From positions 1-20,642 of the forward strand of contig JBIQLO010000052.1 in assembly GCA_044464175.1 (NCBI GenBank): a DNA stretch of 20,642 nt, in the 5' to 3' direction. The notes beneath the pieces are model-generated. The model had not been told where the DNA came from, did no database searches, and was given only the letters and a program-made list of their open reading frames with translations. Source of the DNA: JBIQLO01 sp044464175. GTDB taxonomy: Bacteria; Planctomycetota; Phycisphaerae; Tepidisphaerales; Tepidisphaeraceae. Positions within the stretch are counted from its first letter, which is position 1. Every line of letters starts with the position of its first letter. Positions 8,598-16,300 of this stretch are shown here, piece after piece. A program made the position numbers and the translations under genes.

Positions 8598-11537
8598 TTA
8601 GGCGCTCTTCTGCTTCACCGCAGGAAACAGGTGCCCCCGCAGGTGCTCGCCCGTGTGGCTGCCGGGGGTCTGCACGATCTTTTCCGGCGGGCCCTCGGCC
8701 ACGATCCGCCCGCCCCCTTCGCCCCCCTCGGGGCCCAGGTCGATGATCCAGTCCGCGCACTTGATCACATCCAGGTTGTGTTCGATCACCAGCACCGTGT
8801 TCCCCAGGTCGGCCAGGCGGTTGAGCACGTTGAGCAGGTTGTGGATGTCGGCAAAGTGCAGCCCCGTCGTCGGCTCATCCAGCACATAGAGCGTGTGGCC
8901 GGTGGCGCTCTTGCCCAGTTCCGTCGCCAGCTTCACGCGCTGCGCCTCGCCCCCCGAAAGCTGCGTGGAGGGCTGCCCCAGCCGGATGTATCCCAGCCCC
9001 ACATCGTTCAGGGCCTTGAGAAACTGCACGATGCGCGGGTGGGCGCTGAAAAACTCCAGCGCCTCCTCCACCGTCATCGCCAGCACGTCGGCGATCGTCT
9101 TGCCCCGGTAATGAATCTCCAGTGTCTGGGCGTTGTAGCGCGTCCCGTGGCACACCTCGCAGTTGACGTACACATCCGGCAGAAAGTGCATCTCGATGCA
9201 CTTGGTCCCCTGCCCCTGACACGCCTCGCAGCGCCCCCCCTTGACGTTGAAGCTGAACCGCCCCGGCTGATACCCCCGCACCCCCGCCTCACGGGTGGAC
9301 GCGAAGACCTTGCGGATGTCGTCAAACACCCCCGTGTACGTGGCCGGATTCGACCGGGGCGTCCGCCCGATCGGGCTCTGGTCGATCTCGATCACCTTGT
9401 CGATCTTTTCAGCGCCCGACAGCTGCCTGTGCGCGCCGGCCTTCACCTTCGAGGCGTAGATTTTTCGCTTCAAGGCGGGCAACAGCGTCTGGTTGATCAG
9501 CGTGGACTTGCCCGAGCCGCTCACCCCCGTCACGCAGACCAGCCCCCCCAGGGGAATGCGCACATCCACCCCCTTGAGGTTGTTTTCCGTGCAGCCGGTC
9601 AGTTCAACCGCGTTGCCCGGGCGGATCGGCCGACGCACCGCCGGCGTGGCGATCACGCGCTCCCCGGTGAGGTACTGCACCGTGACGCTCTGCCGCTGGG
9701 CCAGCACCTGCGGCATCTCCCCGGCCGCCACGACGTTGCCCCCGTGCGCCCCGGCGCCGGGGCCGATGTCGATCAGGTAGTCGGCCGCCCGGATGCAGTC
9801 CTCATCATGCTCCACCATCAGCACCGTGTTGCCGATGTCGCGCAGCTTCAGCAGTGTGCGGATCAGCCGCTGGTTGTCGCGCTGGTGCAGCCCGATCGTC
9901 GGCTCATCCAGCACGTAGCAGACCCCCACCAGCCCGCTGCCCACCTGCGTCGCCAGGCGGATGCGCTGGGCCTCGCCGCCGGAGAGGGACCCGGTCCGCC
10001 GGTCCAGCGTCAGGTATCCCAGCCCCACATCGTTCATGAACCCCAGCCGCGCCCCGATCTCGCGCACGATCGGCTCGGCGATCCTTTTCCCCTCCTCCCC
10101 CAGCTCCAGCGACTCGAAAAACGCCTTGGCCCGCTCCACGCTCAGCCGCGTCAGGTCGTCGATGGAGACGCCGGGGAGATCGTTGTCCGTTGTCCGTTGT
10201 CCGTTGTCCGTTTTTCGCTTTTTGCCTTTCTTGGGCTGGATGGCTTTTTCCTTTCGGTCCAAGGACCACGGATCACGGATCACGGACCCAATCCGCACCG
10301 CCAGCGCCTCGGGCCGCAGCCGCTTGCCGCCGCAGGTTTCGCACGGCTGCTCCGACATATACTGCTGCAGCCGCTCCTTCACGAAGGTGCTCTCGGTGTG
10401 CTCGATCCGCCGCTGCAGGTTGGGCAGGACCCCCTCGAAATCGCTCGACCCGAACAGCAGCGCCTCCTTCGTCTTCTTGGGAAAGTCGCGGTAGGGGGTC
10501 GAATACCCCACGCCGTGGTCCCGGCAGAACTGCCGCAGAATCCGGCTGTACCAGATGTTCATCCGCTTGCCGTTCTTGCGCCACGCCTCCACCGCCCCGT
10601 TCTCCAGCGACAGGCTCTCATCCGGAATCACCAGCTCCGGGTCAAACTCAAACCGCGTCCCCAGCCCGTGGCACGCGGGGCACGCCCCGTACGGGCTGTT
10701 GAAGCTGAACAGCCGCGGCTCCAGCTCCTCCAGCGCCGCCTCCGGGTGGTCCGGACAGGCGAATTTCTCGCTGTAGGTCTGGTCCGTCCACACCGTCCCG
10801 GATGGGTCGGAGGCGGCCGAGATGATCACCAGCCCCTGCGAGAACTTCAGCGCGGTCTCCACGCTGTCGGCCAGGCGCGAGCGGATCTCCGGCTTCAGGA
10901 CAATCCGGTCCACCACCGCCTCGATCGTGTGGGCGAAGGTCTTCTTCAAAGCCGGGAACGAGGCCGGCCCCCCCAGCTCGATAATCTGCCCATCCACCCG
11001 CGCCCGCACGAACCCCTGCTTGTGGATCGCCCCGAAGACATCCTTGTGCTCCCCCTTCTGCCCGCGCACCAGTGGGCAGAGGATCATCACCTTCGTCCCG
11101 GCCGCCAGCCGCATCACCGCATCGACGATCTGCGAAGCGCTCTGGCCGGTGATCCTGCGCCCGCAGACGTGGCAGTAGGGGGTGCCCGCCCGGGCGAACA
11201 GGACACGCAGATAGTCATAGATTTCCGTCGTCGTCGCCACGGTCGAGCGCGGATTGCTGCTGGCCGAGCGCTGCTCGATGGCGATGGTGGGGGGCAGCCC
11301 CTCGATCTCCTCGATGTCCGGCTTCTGCAACTGGTCCAGGAACTGCCGCGCGTAGGCGCTGAGCGACTCCATGTACTTGCGCTGTCCCTCGGCGTAGATG
11401 GTGTCGAACGCCAGCGTCGACTTGCCCGAGCCGCTGAGCCCCGTGACCGCCACCAGCCGGTCGCGCGGAATCTCCAGGGAAAGGTTTTTCAGGTTGTGCT
11501 CCCGCGCGCCGCGGATGCGGATGGCTTTGTCGCTCAT
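8598..11537 (-). CDS. uvrA: Excinuclease ABC subunit A (UvrA) with an in-frame insertion
   Basis: 979 residues from the ATG at 11535-11537, giving MSDKAIRIRGAREHNLKNL, the canonical UvrA start; the frame runs on to 11627 but those residues are non-conserved. UvrA is the ATPase that scans DNA for bulky damage and loads UvrB in nucleotide excision repair. Both ABC modules are intact: Walker A GLSGSGKS at 33-40 and GVSGSGKS near 670; signatures LSGGEAQRIRLA and LSGGEAQRVKLA; VLDEPT twice; zinc modules CPACHG, and CEACQGQG with CEVCHG. All key residues are present. The oddity is about 36 extra residues (~416-452) between EALAVRIG and SIDDLTRLSV, encoded by 7-bp repeats. This makes the protein slightly longer than usual. 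The insertion lies before the first ABC signature, where homologues have a short variable loop, so function is probably retained. Confidence 0.97.
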   Translation of the reverse strand: MSDKAIRIRGAREHNLKNLSLEIPRDRLVAVTGLSGSGKSTLAFDTIYAEGQRKYMESLSAYARQFLDQLQKPDIEEIEGLPPTIAIEQRSASSNPRSTVATTTEIYDYLRVLFARAGTPYCHVCGRRITGQSASQIVDAVMRLAAGTKVMILCPLVRGQKGEHKDVFGAIHKQGFVRARVDGQIIELGGPASFPALKKTFAHTIEAVVDRIVLKPEIRSRLADSVETALKFSQGLVIISAASDPSGTVWTDQTYSEKFACPDHPEAALEELEPRLFSFNSPYGACPACHGLGTRFEFDPELVIPDESLSLENGAVEAWRKNGKRMNIWYSRILRQFCRDHGVGYSTPYRDFPKKTKEALLFGSSDFEGVLPNLQRRIEHTESTFVKERLQQYMSEQPCETCGGKRLRPEALAVRIGSVIRDPWSLDRKEKAIQPKKGKKRKTDNGQRTTDNDLPGVSIDDLTRLSVERAKAFFESLELGEEGKRIAEPIVREIGARLGFMNDVGLGYLTLDRRTGSLSGGEAQRIRLATQVGSGLVGVCYVLDEPTIGLHQRDNQRLIRTLLKLRDIGNTVLMVEHDEDCIRAADYLIDIGPGAGAHGGNVVAAGEMPQVLAQRQSVTVQYLTGERVIATPAVRRPIRPGNAVELTGCTENNLKGVDVRIPLGGLVCVTGVSGSGKSTLINQTLLPALKRKIYASKVKAGAHRQLSGAEKIDKVIEIDQSPIGRTPRSNPATYTGVFDDIRKVFASTREAGVRGYQPGRFSFNVKGGRCEACQGQGTKCIEMHFLPDVYVNCEVCHGTRYNAQTLEIHYRGKTIADVLAMTVEEALEFFSAHPRIVQFLKALNDVGLGYIRLGQPSTQLSGGEAQRVKLATELGKSATGHTLYVLDEPTTGLHFADIHNLLNVLNRLADLGNTVLVIEHNLDVIKCADWIIDLGPEGGEGGGRIVAEGPPEKIVQTPGSHTGEHLRGHLFPAVKQKSA
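10182..10290. repeat. Inverted arrays of heptamer repeats inserted inside uvrA
   Basis: Four perfect tandem copies of GTTGTCC occupy 10182-10209. A 53-base core (10210-10262) ends in GGTCC, and then four heptamers follow: GGACCAC, GGATCAC, GGATCAC, GGACCCA (10263-10290). The complements of the right-hand units are GTGGTCC and GTGATCC, so the two arrays are near-copies in opposite orientation around the core. Read on the uvrA strand the element codes for low-complexity peptide such as KTDNGQRTTDN and RDPWSLDRK without breaking the frame. This resembles short tandemly repeated (STRR-like) heptamer elements described in cyanobacteria; calling it a mobile or dispersed element is an inference. Confidence 0.8.
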
Positions 11538-11608
11538 GATGCAGTTCCCAAAGGAAAACCCGGCCGAACGTGCCGAGACCCGGTTACTACGCCGCCGCCC
11601 CCCGGCCC

Positions 11609-11620
11609 GTTCGGCCGAAC
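11609..11620. promoter_or_regulatory. 12-bp perfect palindrome upstream of uvrA, candidate operator
   Basis: GTTCGGCCGAAC is its own reverse complement. The half CGGCCGAAC recurs at 11561-11569, closer to the uvrA start. The site falls just downstream of the predicted uvrA transcription start, where a repressor could act. It contains GTTC-N4-GAAC, whose arms are those of LexA boxes in other phyla but in swapped order, so LexA control is only a guess. Confidence 0.4.
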
Positions 11621-11636
11621 CCGGCACAAAACGGGA

Positions 11637-11666
11637 ATTGTACGGGAAGCCGGGCCGATTTGGAAA
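11637..11666 (-). promoter_or_regulatory. Candidate uvrA promoter
   Basis: On the - strand, TACAAT (complement of 11637-11642) matches the -10 consensus at five of six bases. TTTCCA (complement of 11661-11666) lies 18 bases upstream as a partial -35. It would give a leader of about 90 bases before the uvrA ATG. Confidence 0.4.
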
Positions 11667-11695
11667 ACGCGCGCCGGCCCCATCCCGCCGGGCGG

Positions 11696-11747
11696 TTGGC
11701 CCGGGTCCCGCCGTCGGGTAGACTGACCCGGTTCAACAATGGAGGTG
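11696..11747 (+). promoter_or_regulatory. Candidate promoter and strong RBS before the SEC-C gene
   Basis: TTGGCC (11696-11701) and TAGACT (11719-11724) are 17 bases apart and each match the sigma-70 consensus at four of six bases. GGAGGTG (11741-11747) is a near-ideal Shine-Dalgarno 4 bases before ATG 11752. It is diverged from the uvrA promoter. Confidence 0.4.
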
Positions 11748-11751
11748 TCCC

Positions 11752-11969
11752 ATGGCCAGCCCGTTCCACCACGATGACGACCGCCCCTGCTTTCCAGCGC
11801 ACCAGTAAGCGCCGCCGCGGCTTTCCCTCCGAGACGCACGTCAAGCGCGGCCCGCGGATCGTCCACGGTGATAAGGAACTGCTCGAAAAGCTTGGGCGCA
11901 ACGATCCCTGCCCCTGCGGCTCGAACAAGTCCTTTCAAACGCTGCTGCCTGAAATCAGGCCGCTTTTGA
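11752..11969 (+). pseudogene. Frameshifted small SEC-C motif protein
   Basis: The segment translated from about 11774 contains RIVHGDKELLEKLGRNDPCPCGSNKSF, written here only to show the SEC-C signature GRNDPCPCGS, but then leaves the family pattern (QTLLPEI). In the next frame the same bases read RCCLKSGRF followed by TGA (11967-11969), exactly the expected zinc-binding end. Removing one T from TTT at 11933-11935 joins the two into an intact C-x-C-x(n)-CC SEC-C domain of 64 residues. A second problem is the start: the best ribosome site (11741-11747) serves ATG 11752, whose frame stops after 18 codons at 11806, while ATG 11774 in the SEC-C frame has no close ribosome site. So the gene is either a decaying pseudogene, subject to recoding, or carries assembly errors. 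SEC-C modules bind zinc and often help proteins interact with ribosomes or SecB. Confidence 0.65.
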
Positions 11970-12042
11970 CGGCGTCAACCGCAAGGACTACATGCGATGA
12001 TTTTGGGGCCGCCGGCGCAATACCGCGTCGGCGGCCGTTGCC

Positions 12043-12369
12043 ATGAAACAGGTTCCCGTCGAATCCGCCCCAGCCCCCCAGGCGACCACCTGGCCCATCA
12101 AGCCCTATCTGGCGGCTTTATTGTTCGCCTGGATCACCCTGGTCCTCTTCACCACCGCTCTGGATGGCCGCTGGATCAACGCCGCCCGCCTCCGGACGCA
12201 GGCGGGCATCTGCCTTATCCTGCTTCTGCGCCTGCTCTGGGCCGTCCATCGCCACGAACGCAACCGCCTCTGGATCGTTTATCTCACCGGCATGGCCCTG
12301 GCCGCTCCGCTCTGGATTTTGATCGAACCCTGGCTCTTCGCCCTGGCCCGCTGGTGGAGAGGCGGCTGA
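12043..12369 (+). CDS. Small hypothetical membrane protein, three TM segments
   Basis: 108 residues from ATG 12043; no clear ribosome site, but the hydrophobic pattern is regular. Three membrane spans are visible: ~21-40 (PYLAALLFAWITLVLFTTAL), ~53-68 (QAGICLILLLRLLWAV) and ~76-101 (LWIVYLTGMALAAPLWIL onwards). Short basic loops (RLRTQ, HRHERNR) lie between the second and third. I recognise no family and no catalytic motif. It begins 73 bases after the frameshifted SEC-C gene and may share its transcript. The function is unknown. Confidence 0.6.
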   Translation: MKQVPVESAPAPQATTWPIKPYLAALLFAWITLVLFTTALDGRWINAARLRTQAGICLILLLRLLWAVHRHERNRLWIVYLTGMALAAPLWILIEPWLFALARWWRGG

Positions 12370-12540
12370 GGGGCACAGGCCTGCTCAGACGTCCCAAAAA
12401 GACGGGCCGACGCGATGAAAGAACGGACGGGAGGCGCAAAAGGACGTCGGAGAGCGGCGAAAGTGCGGATGAAAGCGGCAAAAACGGAGCCCGAACCGGG
12501 CATCCCCCCTCAGGTGATCGGGCCGATGGCCGATAAAGCC

Positions 12541-12618
12541 GTAGGGTGGGCACTGCCCACCTGCATTTGATTGACAGACGATGTACCCCGTTGGCGCGAC
12601 GGGCCATGTCCACCCGAC
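12541..12618. repeat. MITE-like palindromic element
   Basis: GTAGGGTGGGCAC (12541-12553) and the complement of the right end, GTCGGGTGGACAT (12606-12618), match at 10 of 13 bases, so a 78-base segment has imperfect inverted ends. The left end also holds a perfect 8-bp inverted repeat, GGTGGGCA-C-TGCCCACC (12545-12561). From memory, very similar GTAGGGTGGGCACTGCCCACC sequences are dispersed in many planctomycete and gammaproteobacterial genomes. The flanking stretch 12370-12540 is purine-rich and holds no gene I can support. Confidence 0.55.
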
Positions 12619-12628
12619 GCCTAAAATG

Positions 12629-13159
12629 CTACGGGGCCGGGATTCGATGATCATCGGCATAGTACCAAAGTCCCGGCGTTAGTTCCTTCAACCCATGCCC
12701 TCGAATTCCGGGGGGATAGGCAATTACCCCGTAATGAAAAAAGCCGCCTCCCATCTCGATTCGGACAGAATGCGTTTCGATGATGATAGATGAGGGCTTC
12801 AGTGCCTTAATGGCTGCCGGGAGGGCGGGATCATTGGGATCGGGGTATCGGAAGGTGCCCGCGGGGACATTGTTCCAGGTTGGATCCTGGCGATAGGTCG
12901 ATGCGTTTTGCCGTATCTCGGGGGCGGCGGCCAAGATTGCACCCGGATTCAATCCATATACCAGCAGGTGCTGTCGGCTTTGGATATGCCGGTGACTGCC
13001 CCAGCCCACCCAGTAAACGAAACGCAAGCCTGCCCAAAGCGGAAATAGGATCAGCAGCAAGAAGGCCGCCCAAATCAGCAGACGCCGCTTTGCCTGTACC
13101 ACTCCTCTCCCCCGTGGCAAGGGAGGTGGACGAGCAGGCGGATGTTCCTCATGATCCAT
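12629..13159 (-). CDS. Hypothetical protein with one N-terminal TM segment
   Basis: 176 residues from the ATG at 13157-13159 (MDHEEHPPARPPPLPRGRG). The frame is open to 13291, but that longer version would run through the terminator of the upstream gene, so the internal start is preferred. A Pro/Arg-rich head is followed by one membrane segment (~27-50, RLLIWAAFLLLILFPLWAGL) and a ~125-residue soluble part with aromatic-rich motifs (GGGFFHYGVIAYPPG, TPGLWYYADD) near the C-terminus. The topology suggests a membrane-anchored protein with an exported domain. I do not recognise a family. It lies after the terminator at 13248-13289, so it is probably its own unit and not part of the LamG operon. 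Confidence 0.6.
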   Translation of the reverse strand: MDHEEHPPARPPPLPRGRGVVQAKRRLLIWAAFLLLILFPLWAGLRFVYWVGWGSHRHIQSRQHLLVYGLNPGAILAAAPEIRQNASTYRQDPTWNNVPAGTFRYPDPNDPALPAAIKALKPSSIIIETHSVRIEMGGGFFHYGVIAYPPGIRGHGLKELTPGLWYYADDHRIPAP

Positions 13160-13172
13160 CTCTGGAAGGCAA

Positions 13173-13178
13173 GTTATA
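13173..13178 (-). promoter_or_regulatory. Candidate -10 box for the 12629-13159 gene
   Basis: TATAAC on the - strand (complement of 13173-13178) lies 13 bases before the ATG and matches the -10 consensus at five of six bases. No good -35 is visible, and any leader would be only a few bases long. Confidence 0.3.
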
Positions 13179-13247
13179 CGGCAGTAGATCCTAGAATCCG
13201 CCGGCGGCCGAGGCAACCAGGACGGAAGATCGGGCGAGTGACGCAGT

Positions 13248-13289
13248 AAAAACGGGGAGACAGAAAGAGTCGTCTCTTCCTGTCTCCCC
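13248..13289 (-). terminator. Strong intrinsic terminator after the LamG operon
   Basis: GGGGAGACAGAAAGAG (13254-13269) pairs with CTCTTCCTGTCTCCCC (13274-13289): 15 of 16 pairs around a TCGT loop. On the - strand the stem is followed by G and TTTTT (complement of 13248-13252). It begins 20 bases after the stop of the 13310-16618 gene. This is a textbook Rho-independent terminator ending the right-hand cassette. Confidence 0.9.
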
Positions 13290-13309
13290 ATCCCTCTTCT
13301 TCCCCGAGC

Positions 13310-16300
13310 CTACTGCACCGCCATCGACGCCTCCGCCGTCTTGCCCGAGGCCAGTTCCTTCACCGAGATGGTCCAGTTCCCCGCCGCCGCGTTGGTCGGC
13401 AGGTCCAGCTTGATCGTCACCTTCCCATCTTTGGCCCCGTAGTAGCCGCTGTACTCGGCCGCCTTCCCCTGGGCATCGGTGATCCGCACCTCCACCGGCA
13501 CCACCGCGTCGATCGCCTTGCCCGCCGCATCGGTCACGGCGATGTCGCAGCTCACCGACTCACCCGCCTTGGCCTTCTTGTCGGCCTCCACCCGCACCGC
13601 CCCGATCGCCCGGTCGGTCACCAGGAAGAGCCGCCCCTGCCCGGGACCGAATTGGCTCTTGAACGAGAGCCGCCCGTCGGCCTTCTGCACATCCGTCACC
13701 GCCCGGGCCTCCGACAGGTCATAGACAAACCCATCGCCCCGGCTCAGCGTCAGCGTCGTCTCGGAGGGGAGCCCCTTTTCCATCACCTTCCCATGCTGGC
13801 CGACGTAATCGCCGAAGGTCCGGTGGTCGTTGACGGCGAAGAAGTAGTCGCTCCCCTCGTACTGCCGCAGGCGCACGATCACCTCCGGGTTGGAGCTGTC
13901 GGCCGCCCGCGCGTAGAAGCCCCCCAGGTCCTTGCGCAGCTTCGCCGCCCGCTCCAGCACGGCCGCCTTGTCCTGGTCCGCCTTGCCCGTGCGGGTGTAG
14001 CTGGAGATGACGATGTCCGGCTGAATGCCCGGCGCCAGGTGCTCATCGCCGATGACGATGCCCCCGCGGCTCTGGAACGCCTCGATGGCGTTGGCCACGC
14101 TCCGGGTCAGCACATCGCAGTCGGCCAGCACCAGCACCTTGTACTGGCTCAGCCCCTCCTTGGTGATCGTCTCGTCATAGACGATTCGCGGCTGCAGGGC
14201 GGCGTAGCGCACCACCATGTAGGCATCGGACCCCCAGCCCCCGCCCCAGCCGTAGGTCCCGCGCCCGGCCAGCATCTGCGAAGAAAAACTCTGCAAAAAC
14301 GCCACATCCGCCTTCCGGTCCGGCACCTGCATCAGCGTCGGCCCCAGCGGCTGGACTACCTTGTGCAGCATCTCCGTCAGCCGCACGCGCGTCTGGGCGT
14401 TGGTGGTGACGTAGCTGCCCTGTTTATATCCCACCTCTTTGCCCAGCGAGCCCCACCCGTGGTTCATGATCCCCTTGATCGGCCGGGCCAGCTCCAGCCA
14501 CATCCCCTCGCTCAGGTGGTCCGGGGCGATGGAGATGAACTTGGCGTCGGGCAGCTGCTTTTCCCACGCCGCCTGGTTGGCCGGGACCTTCTGCCCCTTT
14601 TTGGGCATCGGGGCGGTCTGCGAGCGATACCAGATGATCTGGATCATGTTCATCACCTGCTGCCCCGGCTGCCCCTGGGCCATCGCCAGCAGGTCATCGC
14701 ACGCCAGCCCGATTTTCAGCGGGTCGGGGTAGCTGTAGGTCCACTGCGAAAGGAAATCGACCTTCCCGCCGCTGCCCCAGACGCTGGGCACCCGGATGGC
14801 CGGGTCGAACCACGTCCACAGGTCCTTGCGCCCGGTGGAATGGACCCCTTCGCTCACCGCCGTGTCCAGGCGGTTCCAGGCATCCCCCTCCTTCCAGAAC
14901 CAGCGCAGGTAGTTGAGGATCGGAAAATCATCCGGCACGATCCGGCTGGCGGGAAAATCCGGCAGGGCATGGTAGAGAATGCCCCGCTTGCTGCTCACCT
15001 CGACCGGAATATCTTTGCCGCTGAATTTCTTGTAAGCGGCCTTGTCCAGGTCATGGAAGCAAAGCTGCGTCCCATCCCGCACCTCGGTGTGAACCAGCGC
15101 CGCCTTCAACGCCGGCAAATCCCCCAGCGTCTTGGCGGTCATCGCCCCCACCCCGAAGCAATAGGCCTGCACCTGCGAAAACTGCCCGCAGATGTTGAGA
15201 TTCTCATAAAGCTTCCCATCCCGGTCCACCCGGTCATATTGCTTCTGGTTGGTCGCCGCGTACCGCCCCGGCGACAGCGACGGCGCCCCGCCCACCCCCA
15301 GCGCCATCAGCTCATCCAACTGCTTGCGGACCTTCTGCCACGCCGGCGTGCCGCGCTGGTCGCTGGCCTTGCCCCCGGCCCACAGCGCCTTGTCCGCCGA
15401 GGTCTGAGGCACCCACACCAGGCAGTCGGTGAACCCGATCTCCTTCAGTTCCTGATAGGTGCCGGCGCTGGGCGTCCCCCACATCGTCACCGGCATCTCG
15501 TGCGGCATCGGGCGGGGCACCAGGGTCAGGTTGATCCTGGCCGCATCCCCCAGCGGCTTGCCCGCCTTGTCCAGGACCGACACCTCGGCCGCGTACTGCC
15601 CGATGTGCAGCCGCGTGTCCACCGGCACATCCACCATCGCGACTTCGTTGGGCTTCAGGTCGTCCAGCTTGAGTGGCTTGCCCTCGATCCCCGTCGCTGA
15701 CACTTTCACGCTCGCCCCGTCCAGCGCTTCATCCCGGTTATTGGTCACCCGCAGATGCAGATGGGCATCCTTCTCCAGCCGGTAAAAGGCGGTGCGCGAC
15801 AGGTCGGTGTCGATCATGACCTTGCCCGTGGCAAACCGCACCAGGCCGTTGCTCAGCCGCACCTCGTCGATCTTGCCGGAAAAGGGGGCGTGGACGCTCA
15901 TCACCCGGTCCCCGATCGCCAGTTGATAGATGCCGTTGCTGATCGCCCCCCGCCCCTCGTGCAGCACGAACCCGGCGTCCGTGCCGTTCACGGAAAAGCG
16001 GCTGCCCCCCTTGCCGTCATAGCTGTAGCCGATGTGATACCACTGGCCCGCCGTCAGCGTCACCGGCCGCGACTGCACGATGTCCGACTCCGTGCCATAC
16101 CCGAGCTGCGCTTGGAGGTAAAACTGGTCCTTGGGCGCTTTGACCAGCTGCAGCAGGTAGTCGTCGTTGGCGTGCGGCCGGTCGCTCTTGTAGGGATACC
16201 CCTTCTTGTCCAGCAGGAACGCCGTCTTGAGCGTCGCCAGCCGCTCATCGGGCTGAATCCACATCTCGATCGTGAACGCCCCCTTGGGGCTCAGGGCGTC

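Noticed and set aside
10182..10290. Repeat arrays in uvrA considered as a CRISPR
   Set aside because: Units are only 7 bp, directly tandem without spacers, and no cas genes are present.
8631..11726. 1031-codon open frame opposite uvrA on the + strand
   Set aside because: It mirrors the well-conserved uvrA frame, has Arg/Pro/His-rich noise composition, and is an effect of high GC at codon third positions.
12415..12570. Possible 51-codon basic small protein (MKERTGGAKGRRRAAK...)
   Set aside because: No ribosome site, Arg/Lys low complexity, and its end (GWALPTCI) comes from the palindromic repeat, as in many spurious short calls.
13160..13291. N-terminal extension of the 12629-13159 gene
   Set aside because: It would be translated through the intrinsic terminator of the preceding operon and shows no conserved character.
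13652..15700. 682-codon open frame antisense to the large LamG gene
   Set aside because: Low-complexity Arg/Pro/His composition, no ribosome site or domain, and it is fully covered by a convincing gene on the other strand.
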